From JBDSEG01 sp039920165 (GTDB taxonomy: Bacteria; Pseudomonadota; Gammaproteobacteria; Burkholderiales; Burkholderiaceae_C): 6,882 nucleotides of DNA. The first letter of the stretch is position 1. Each line of letters begins with the position of its first letter. Positions 1 to 4,513 of this stretch are shown in pieces. The DNA is taken from assembly GCA_039920165.1 (NCBI GenBank), contig JBDSEG010000047.1, forward strand, positions 1-6,882. Direction: 5' to 3'. The position numbers were made by a program, and so were the translations under genes. Under the pieces are notes generated by a model, which did no database searches, was not told the origin of the DNA, and was given only the letters and a program-made list of their open reading frames with translations.

Positions 1-452
1 GTCTGGAACTGTCCCGCCGCAACTCGCGACAGGTCCGAACGGCGCGCATAGCGCTCGCGCAGTTCGGCACTTTGCTGGTTGACCCACGGCCAGACGAAGA
101 TCGCCATCAGCGCCACCGTCAGCAACACCGGCCAGGCGGTGCGCAGCACCGGCCGCACGAAACGCGACAGGCTCGCCCCGCTCGCATTCCAGATCACCAT
201 CTCGCTGTCGCGGTACATCCGTCCGAGCGTCGCGACCACGGCAATGAACATTGACAGCGCGAGCATGGTGGGAAAGTGGCCGAGCGCGACGTAGCCGAGC
301 AGCAGCACCACGTCCTGCGGCGCGACGCTGCCGAGCGCGGCCTGGCCGAGCGTGCGGATCAGCAGCATGGTCAGCACGATGGTCAGGATCACGACCAGCG
401 TCGCACCAAAACTGCGGGCCAGATCCTTGCGCAAAGTGGAATCGAATAACAT
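1..452 (-). CDS. lptF: LptF, lipopolysaccharide export permease (N-terminal part, cut by window edge)
   Basis: Inner-membrane subunit of the LptBFG ABC transporter, which extracts lipopolysaccharide and passes it to the periplasmic bridge (known role of the YjgP/YjgQ family). The minus strand reads 150 codons from ATG at 452 to the left edge without a stop. A first hydrophobic helix lies at about residues 16-35, a second at about 47-75, then the cytoplasmic motif TLGRMYRDSEMVIWNASGAS (residues 75-94), which aligns with the TLGKLYTESE...HACGLS segment of E. coli LptF. A third helix at about 104-124 leads into the periplasmic domain, and AAGQFQ at 145-150 is also conserved. I chose the ATG at 452 because family members begin close to the first helix. 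An in-frame ATG at 461 would add three residues. GGGGA sits only two bases before the 452 start, closer than usual. Divergent from pepA, as in many proteobacteria. Confidence 0.93.
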   Translation of the reverse strand, partial: MLFDSTLRKDLARSFGATLVVILTIVLTMLLIRTLGQAALGSVAPQDVVLLLGYVALGHFPTMLALSMFIAVVATLGRMYRDSEMVIWNASGASLSRFVRPVLRTAWPVLLTVALMAIFVWPWVNQQSAELRERYARRSDLSRVAAGQFQ

Positions 453-504
453 CTTCCCCATGACCAAAATGCAGACCCGACAGCGACCTAAGCAGCCAAC
501 GATT
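453..504. promoter_or_regulatory. Divergent lptF/pepA intergenic spacer
   Basis: These 52 bases separate two divergent start codons, so promoters for both genes should lie here or inside the opposing 5' coding ends. I could not find a convincing -35/-10 pair on either strand, and pepA has only a weak purine run (AAGCAG) ahead of its start. The regulatory role is inferred from gene layout, not from a recognised motif. Confidence 0.4.
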
Positions 505-1962
505 ATGGACTTCCGACATCAGATCGCCGCCCCGTCCGCCCTTGCCAACCTCGGCTTCGACGCCGTGGTCCTCATCGTCGTCGGCGAAGCGCTTGACCCC
601 GGCCTGGACCCGGCCGTATCGGCGCTGATCGAAGATGCGATCGCGCTCGGCGACTTCCAGTTGAAGGCCGGCAAGATGCTGTATCTGCACCGCGTCGCTG
701 GAATGCAGTCGCCGCGGCTGGTGGTCGCTGCGTCGGGCGCGGTGACGCCGAAGGCGATCAAGGCAGCGGCCGTGGCGGCGCTCGGGCAGGTCAAGACGCT
801 CGGCGCGAAGCACGTGGCAGTCGCGCTCGCTAGCGTGCCGTGGACCGATACGCTGGCCGAGGCACTGGTGTGCGCGGCCGCCGACGCAACTTATGTCTAT
901 CGCCACAGCAAGCCGAGCGCGCCACCGCCGGCTGCGCTGGACAAGGTTACCCTGCTGTGCGGCAAGACCGATGCGACCGCGGTCGCGCAAGGCCTCGCTC
1001 GCGGCCGCGCGATCGCCGCGGGCGTGCTGCTTGCGCGCGAATGCGCTAACCGACCCGCCAACCAGGCGACGCCGACCTTTCTCGGCGAGCAGGCGCAAAA
1101 GCTAGGCAAGGAGTTCGACCTCAAGGTCGAACTGCTGGATCGCAAGGCGGTCGAGAAGCTCGGCATGGGTTCTTTCCTCGCCGTGGCGCGCGGCTCGGAC
1201 GAGCCACTGCGCTTCATCGTCGCGCGCTACAACGGCGCGAAGAAAGGTGTTGCGCCGGTGGTGCTGGTCGGCAAAGGCATCACCTTCGATTCGGGCGGCA
1301 TCTCAATCAAACCCGCCGCCGAGATGGACGAGATGAAGTTCGACATGGGCGGCGCCGCGAGCGTGCTCGGCACGCTGCGCGCCGTGGCCGAACTCGCGCC
1401 GCCGATCAACCTCGTCGTCATCATTCCGTCGTGCGAGAACATGCCGGGCGGCGATGCGATGAAGCCGGGCGACGTGGTGACTAGCCTGTCAGGCCAGACC
1501 ATCGAGATCCTCAATACCGACGCCGAAGGCCGACTCATCCTGTGCGACGCGCTGACCTATGCTGAGCGCTTCAAGCCGTCAGTGGTGGTCGACGTGGCGA
1601 CGCTGACGGGTGCGTGCGTGGTCGCGCTCGGCCACCATCATTCGGGCCTTTTCACGGCCGACGATGCGGTCGCGCAGCAGATGCTCGCGGCCAGCGCGGC
1701 GGCGCTCGATCCGTGCTGGCGCATGCCGCTCGACGAGGAATACGACGAGGCGCTGAAGAGCAACTTCGCCGATATGGGCAACGTCGGCGGTCGCGCCGGC
1801 GGCGCCATCACGGCGGCGATGTTCCTGCGCCGCTTCACCGCCAACTATCCGTGGGCCCACCTCGATATCGCCGGCACGGCCTGGAAGGGCGGCACCGCCA
1901 AGGGCGCGACCGGTCGACCGGTCGGCTTGCTGACCCACTTCGTGCTTGCGCAGGAGCAGTGA
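505..1962 (+). CDS. pepA: PepA, cytosol leucyl aminopeptidase (M17 family)
   Basis: A 485-residue two-metal aminopeptidase that removes N-terminal amino acids, preferably leucine, from peptides in the cytoplasm. In E. coli the orthologue also binds DNA as an accessory factor in Xer recombination and carAB control; whether that applies here is unknown. The variable N-terminal domain spans about residues 1-160 and the catalytic domain about 165-485. By alignment with E. coli PepA, the metal ligands are K257, D262, D280, D339 and E341, and the catalytic residues are K269 and R343. The family signature NTDAEGRL is intact at 337-344, and GKGITFDSGGISIKP at 256-270. Length is close to the family norm of about 500. 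I chose ATG 505 because MDFRHQ aligns with the family N-terminus. The frame stays open upstream into lptF, with ATGs at 352, 460 and 469, but that stretch has no family resemblance. Confidence 0.97.
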   Translation: MDFRHQIAAPSALANLGFDAVVLIVVGEALDPGLDPAVSALIEDAIALGDFQLKAGKMLYLHRVAGMQSPRLVVAASGAVTPKAIKAAAVAALGQVKTLGAKHVAVALASVPWTDTLAEALVCAAADATYVYRHSKPSAPPPAALDKVTLLCGKTDATAVAQGLARGRAIAAGVLLARECANRPANQATPTFLGEQAQKLGKEFDLKVELLDRKAVEKLGMGSFLAVARGSDEPLRFIVARYNGAKKGVAPVVLVGKGITFDSGGISIKPAAEMDEMKFDMGGAASVLGTLRAVAELAPPINLVVIIPSCENMPGGDAMKPGDVVTSLSGQTIEILNTDAEGRLILCDALTYAERFKPSVVVDVATLTGACVVALGHHHSGLFTADDAVAQQMLAASAAALDPCWRMPLDEEYDEALKSNFADMGNVGGRAGGAITAAMFLRRFTANYPWAHLDIAGTAWKGGTAKGATGRPVGLLTHFVLAQEQ

Positions 1963-2005
1963 AGGTCTCGGCAGATCGCCCACTGCGCGCCGAGCGCAGG
2001 GCCGC

Positions 2006-2024
2006 CATCGGCCACAGGCCGATG
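2006..2024. repeat. Inverted repeat, 8-bp stem
   Basis: CATCGGCC (2006-2013) and GGCCGATG (2017-2024) are perfect inverted copies around the loop ACA. It is the second palindrome of the pepA-holC gap. Confidence 0.7.
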
Positions 2025-2034
2025 TCCTGCGGCA

Positions 2035-2066
2035 GGCGCAGACAGTCCGCCGGGACTGTCTGTGTC
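2035..2066. repeat. Strong inverted repeat, 10 perfect bp, 14 with G-U pairs
   Basis: CAGACAGTCC (2039-2048) pairs perfectly with GGACTGTCTG (2053-2062) across the loop GCCG. As RNA the stem extends outward to 2035/2066 with two G-U and two G-C pairs. There is no T-tract on either side, so an intrinsic terminator is unlikely. It is one of the longest stems of the gap and could protect the pepA 3' end or mark a dispersed repeat. Confidence 0.75.
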
Positions 2067-2106
2067 CGGCCTCAGTTCGCCAAGCCGACCCGACCTTGCA
2101 GGCCGC

Positions 2107-2127
2107 GGCATTGCGAGACGCAATGCC
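2107..2127. repeat. Inverted repeat, 9-bp stem
   Basis: GGCATTGCG (2107-2115) and CGCAATGCC (2119-2127) are perfect inverted copies around the loop AGA. No T-run follows. Confidence 0.72.
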
Positions 2128-2138
2128 TCCTCGTGCCG

Positions 2139-2164
2139 TCCACGCCGGCGCAGGCAGGTGTGGA
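2139..2164. repeat. Imperfect inverted repeat with GCGCAGG core
   Basis: TCCAC (2139-2143) pairs with GTGGA (2160-2164), and GCC (2144-2146) with GGC (2153-2155), leaving the loop GGCGCA and a four-base bulge. The GCGCAGGC core and symmetric arms recall, from memory, a short palindromic repeat common in betaproteobacterial intergenic DNA (arms GTCATTCCC and GGGAAT). That likeness is unverified. Its right arm overlaps the next hairpin, so the two would be mutually exclusive. Confidence 0.4.
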
Positions 2165-2224
2165 GCCGCGGTACTCGACCCCCGCGGGGGGTCGATTGCT
2201 GTACGCAGCGAGCGGGGGGCTCCA
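2161..2224 (+). promoter_or_regulatory. Possible three-way-junction leader structure over the holC ribosome-binding site
   Basis: Outer arms TGGAGCC (2161-2167) and GGCTCCA (2218-2224) form a perfect 7-bp stem that ends on the base before the TTG start codon of holC. Inside it lie two further hairpins. One is TCGACCCCC (2175-2183) with GGGGGTCGA (2187-2195). The other is GCTG (2198-2201) with CAGC (2206-2209) around a TACG tetraloop. The G-run at 2214-2219, the only ribosome-binding-like purine tract before holC, falls in or next to the outer right arm. The pairing is visible in the sequence; a role in limiting HolC translation is inference. Confidence 0.5.
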
Positions 2225-2659
2225 TTGACCGAGATCGCCTTTCATTTCAACGTGCCGGACCGGCTCGCCTACGCCTGCCGGTTGCTGCGCAAGGCGACGC
2301 GCCAGGGCGCGCGCGTGGCGGTGACGGCGCCGCTGGCCACCTTGCGCGGGCTCGACCGCGCGCTGTGGATATTCGAGCCCGAAGAATTCGTCGCCCATGC
2401 GTTGCTGCCGGCCGGGGCGGCTGCGCCCGAACGGCTCGCGCCGACGCCGGTCTGGCTGGCCGAGCGTGCCGACGACGTGGCGGCGGTGCACGAGGTGCTC
2501 GTCAACCTCGGCAGCGAGACGCCGCCGGGTTTCGAGCGCTATGCGCGGCTGATCGAGATCGTCGGCACCGACGAGGCCGAACGCGCCGCCGCGAGATCAC
2601 GCTGGAAACACTACGCCGCCCGCGGCTATGCACTGCAGGGACACGAGGCGTCCGGGTGA
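2225..2659 (+). CDS. holC: HolC, DNA polymerase III subunit chi
   Basis: A 144-residue cytoplasmic subunit of the replicative polymerase clamp-loader complex. In E. coli chi pairs with psi (HolD) and contacts single-strand binding protein (family knowledge). Matches to E. coli HolC include LDRALW at residues 43-48 (LDEALW there), the EEFVAH segment at 53-58 (ESFVPH), the VLVNLG strand, and RWKHYAARGY at 126-135 (RYKAYRVAGF). Length equals the family norm of about 145. No ATG or GTG fits the N-terminus. TTG at 2225 puts the first strand (TEIAFHF) in the expected place and follows a G-run six bases upstream. The frame stays open back to 1946, but that stretch is the palindrome gap and has no family resemblance. 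It follows pepA as in many proteobacteria, but the usual next gene, valS, is not present in this window. Confidence 0.9.
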   Translation: MTEIAFHFNVPDRLAYACRLLRKATRQGARVAVTAPLATLRGLDRALWIFEPEEFVAHALLPAGAAAPERLAPTPVWLAERADDVAAVHEVLVNLGSETPPGFERYARLIEIVGTDEAERAAARSRWKHYAARGYALQGHEASG

Positions 2660-2717
2660 GCGCGTCCGGCCGTTTCCAAGCGCTCATCACGCAGTCGGCG
2701 ATGCGAAGAGCGGTGCC

Positions 2718-3095
2718 ATGACCGCGCTGCGACCCCCGCCGCCGCTGCGCGTTCCCACGCTCACCGAGGTGGTGGAATTCGACCCTTTGCCGAACGCACC
2801 GGCAGCGCCGGAATCGGTGCCGGCGAAGCCCGACTCGTCGGATGCGGGCGATCTGAACGCGCGCATCCTCGCCCTGGTGCAGCGTCAGCTCGATGCGAGT
2901 TGCGAGAGCCGCTTGCGCGAGGCGATCGCACCGGCGCTGGCGCGTTGCGCCGATGCGCTGATCCGCGATCTGCAAAGCGAGCTCGCCTCGACGCTGCAGG
3001 GTCTGGTCGCGCGTGCGGTCGAACAGGAACGCCTGCGTACGGGCGAGCAGGCTACGCTGGCGCCACGCCGTGACGGCGGGACAACACCCGATTGA
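2718..3095 (+). CDS. Conserved-looking small protein of unknown function downstream of holC
   Basis: A 125-residue, probably cytoplasmic protein with no signal peptide or membrane helix. It begins with a proline-rich stretch, then VPTLTEVVEFDPL (residues 12-24). A Pro/Ala-rich linker spans about 25-45, and a long amphipathic, likely helical region rich in Leu, Arg, Gln and Glu covers about 46-107. The VPTLTEVV opening and helical C-terminus resemble, from memory, small betaproteobacterial proteins of the DUF2486 type encoded near holC; I could not check this. I chose ATG 2718 because it follows the purine run GAAGAG and begins the low-complexity head. An upstream in-frame ATG at 2628 would overlap holC. 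It lies 58 bases after holC on the same strand, so cotranscription is plausible. No function can be assigned. Confidence 0.72.
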   Translation: MTALRPPPPLRVPTLTEVVEFDPLPNAPAAPESVPAKPDSSDAGDLNARILALVQRQLDASCESRLREAIAPALARCADALIRDLQSELASTLQGLVARAVEQERLRTGEQATLAPRRDGGTTPD

Positions 3096-3122
3096 TTTTT
3101 GCTCTGCGCGCCGGGAATATCC
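3092..3122 (+). promoter_or_regulatory. Weak candidate promoter for the substrate-binding protein gene
   Basis: TTGATT (3092-3097), overlapping the stop codon of the preceding gene, and GAATAT (3116-3121), 18 bases downstream, resemble sigma-70 boxes with four and three matches. This is weak in GC-rich DNA and is offered only because the A/T content rises here relative to its surroundings. Confidence 0.18.
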
Positions 3123-3128
3123 TGGGCT

Positions 3129-3143
3129 CGATTCACAATCGAC
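3129..3143. promoter_or_regulatory. 15-base dyad, possible operator
   Basis: TCGATT and AATCGA are perfect inverted copies around CAC. The size and symmetry suit a binding site for a dimeric regulator upstream of the transport gene, but I recognise no known operator consensus. Confidence 0.35.
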
Positions 3144-3151
3144 ACTACGAG

Positions 3152-3174
3152 CGCGCTCAAGGGTGAGCAGCGCC
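3152..3174 (+). promoter_or_regulatory. Leader hairpin upstream of the substrate-binding protein gene
   Basis: GCGCGCTCA (3152-3160) pairs with TGAGC (3165-3169) and, after a bulged A, GCGC (3171-3174), around the loop AGGG. It ends seven bases before the ribosome-binding site, which stays free. It could stabilise the mRNA 5' end; a switch is not evident. Confidence 0.4.
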
Positions 3175-3181
3175 CCCACTG

Positions 3182-3187
3182 AAAGGA
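3182..3187 (+). promoter_or_regulatory. Ribosome-binding site of the substrate-binding protein gene
   Basis: AAAGGA lies nine bases ahead of ATG 3197 and is the clearest Shine-Dalgarno sequence in the window. It fixes the start that gives a proper lipoprotein signal peptide. Confidence 0.7.
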
Positions 3188-3196
3188 AACCATTCG

Positions 3197-4417
3197 ATGC
3201 GGCAATCCCTCTATTCACTCTCGGCCGTTGCCATGGCAATGGCGCTGGGTGGCTGCGGCAAGCAGGAAACTGCAGTCGTCGCGGTGCCGGCCGCCCCTGC
3301 AGCCCCGGCGGCGGTGGTTGTCGCACCGCCGCCTGCGGGCGATACCTCGGTCATCAAGATCGGCCACGTCGCGCCGACCAGCGGCGGCATCGCCCACCTT
3401 GGCAAGGACAACGAGATGGGCGCGCGCATGGCCATCGACGAACTCAACGCCAAGGGCGTGATGATCGGCGGCAAGAAGGTGACGTTCGAGTTGCTCGCCG
3501 AAGACGACGCGGGCGATCCGAAGCAGGGCACCGCCGTCGCCCAGAAGCTGGTCGACTCGAAAGTCAATGGCGTGATCGGCCACCTGAATTCGGGCACCTC
3601 GATCCCGGCCTCCAAGGAATACAGCAACGCCGGCATCCCGCAGATCTCGCCCTCGGCCACCAATCCGCAGTACACGCGCAACGGCTACAAGACGGTGTTC
3701 CGCGTCGTTGCCGACGACGCTCATCTGGGCGGCACGCTGGGCCGCTATGCGACCAAGGAACTGAAGGGCAAGTCGATCGCCGTCATCGACGACCGCACCG
3801 CCTACGGGCAAGGCGTGGCCGAGGAGTTCTCGAAGGCCGTCAAGGCCTCGGGCGGTGCCATTGCCGACACCCAGTTCACCACCGACAAGGCCACCGACTT
3901 CACCGCCATCCTGACGGCGATCAAGTCGAAGAAGCCCGACATCGTCTTCTACGGCGGCATGGACGCCGTCGCGGGCCCGATGATCCGCCAGATGAAGCAG
4001 CTCGGCATCAATGCCAAGCTGATGGGCGGCGACGGCATCTGCACCGGCGAGCTACCCAAGCTGGCGGCGGGCGCAATGGCCGACGGCCAGGTCATCTGCG
4101 CCGAGGCGGGCGGCGTCGAAGGCGAGCAGAAGGCCGGCATGGACGAGTTCAGGACGAAGTTCAAGGCCAAGTTCAATACCGACGTGCAGATCTATGCGCC
4201 GTACGTGTACGACGCCGTCAACGTGATGGTGGCCGCGATGGTTAAGGCCGACTCGGCCGATCCCAAGGTCTACCTGCCGGTGCTTGCCAAGACCGAAGGC
4301 TACAAGGGCGTGACCGGAACGATCAGCTTCGACGAGAAGGGCGACATCAAGAACGGCGCGCTCACCCTGTACACCTACAAGGGCGACAAGCGCGAGCAGA
4401 TCGCCGTCGTGCGCTGA
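3197..4417 (+). CDS. Branched-chain amino acid type ABC transporter substrate-binding lipoprotein (LivJ/LivK family)
   Basis: A 406-residue periplasmic binding protein that would capture a substrate, typically leucine, isoleucine, valine or a related amino acid or amide, and deliver it to a Liv-type ABC permease. A short signal peptide ends in lipobox LGGC (residues 17-20), so C20 is probably lipidated. An Ala/Pro/Val-rich linker spans 21-50, then the two-lobed type I fold begins at SVIKIGHVAPTSG (51-63). Family hallmarks are GHLNSGTSIPASKEYSNAGI (128-147), SPSATNP (151-157), DRTAYGQG (199-206), GGDG (277-280), YAPYVYDAVNVM (333-344) and GVTGTISFDEKGD (371-383). Most Liv binding proteins of Gram-negatives have a plain signal peptide, so the lipid anchor and linker are noteworthy. 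No permease or ATPase gene flanks it here. It has its own leader and terminator. Substrate specificity cannot be read from sequence. Confidence 0.93.
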   Translation: MRQSLYSLSAVAMAMALGGCGKQETAVVAVPAAPAAPAAVVVAPPPAGDTSVIKIGHVAPTSGGIAHLGKDNEMGARMAIDELNAKGVMIGGKKVTFELLAEDDAGDPKQGTAVAQKLVDSKVNGVIGHLNSGTSIPASKEYSNAGIPQISPSATNPQYTRNGYKTVFRVVADDAHLGGTLGRYATKELKGKSIAVIDDRTAYGQGVAEEFSKAVKASGGAIADTQFTTDKATDFTAILTAIKSKKPDIVFYGGMDAVAGPMIRQMKQLGINAKLMGGDGICTGELPKLAAGAMADGQVICAEAGGVEGEQKAGMDEFRTKFKAKFNTDVQIYAPYVYDAVNVMVAAMVKADSADPKVYLPVLAKTEGYKGVTGTISFDEKGDIKNGALTLYTYKGDKREQIAVVR

Positions 4418-4452
4418 ACCTCGGTTCATTTCACCGTCGTTTCTTCATGAGC

Positions 4453-4484
4453 AAGGGCACTCGATGCGTCGGGTGCCCTTTTTT
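4453..4484 (+). terminator. Rho-independent terminator after the substrate-binding protein gene
   Basis: AAGGGCAC (4453-4460) pairs with GTGCCCTT (4473-4480). The stem continues inward through a T-G wobble and CGA/TCG to a TGCG loop, giving about 12 pairs. A run of six T (4479-4484) follows. On the minus strand no T-run follows the hairpin, so it acts in the forward direction only. Confidence 0.92.
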
Positions 4485-4513
4485 CATGTCGATTCGGATG
4501 ACGGTGCTCGAGC

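Larger units (their letters stand above)
1963..2224. repeat. Palindrome-rich non-coding gap between pepA and holC
   Basis: This 262-base gap carries no credible gene but at least five consecutive inverted repeats, listed individually below, plus a degenerate sixth at 2139-2164. Additional small alternatives exist: CTGCGC/GCGCAG at 1983-1999, and CTGCG/CGCAG at 2027-2041, which would compete with the large stem at 2039-2062. None is followed by a T-run, so none is a standard intrinsic terminator. Long frames on both strands pass through the gap, but their Arg/Pro/Gly-rich products look like GC-driven shadows. The region could be a cluster of repetitive extragenic palindromes, a processing or attenuation leader for holC, or a decayed mobile repeat; sequence alone does not decide. 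Confidence 0.7.

Noticed and set aside
352..504. N-terminal extension of PepA from in-frame ATGs at 352, 460 or 469
   Set aside because: The extension overlaps the divergent lptF start, and its sequence does not resemble the PepA N-terminus, whereas MDFRHQ at 505 does.
1946..2224. N-terminal extension of HolC from ATG 1946
   Set aside because: The extra 93 codons lie across the palindromes, have no HolC similarity and would exceed the family length.
2161..2224. tRNA-like gene suggested by a 7-bp outer stem ending in CTCCA
   Set aside because: Only two inner arms, 64 bases, no T-loop GGTTCRA sequence and no credible anticodon arm.
2502..3326. 274-codon minus-strand open frame across holC, the small protein and the binding-protein start
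   Set aside because: It is Arg-rich and crosses three forward features including a ribosome-binding site; no domain seen.
3013..4245. 410-codon forward open frame overlapping the binding-protein gene, slightly longer than the real gene
   Set aside because: Its product is a run of Arg, Gly, His and Gln with no recognisable motif. It is a GC-rich shadow frame of a gene that matches a known family throughout.
4415..4428. TGAACC/GGTTCA palindrome across the stop codon of the binding-protein gene
   Set aside because: Two-base loop and no T-run; the true terminator lies about 25 bases downstream.
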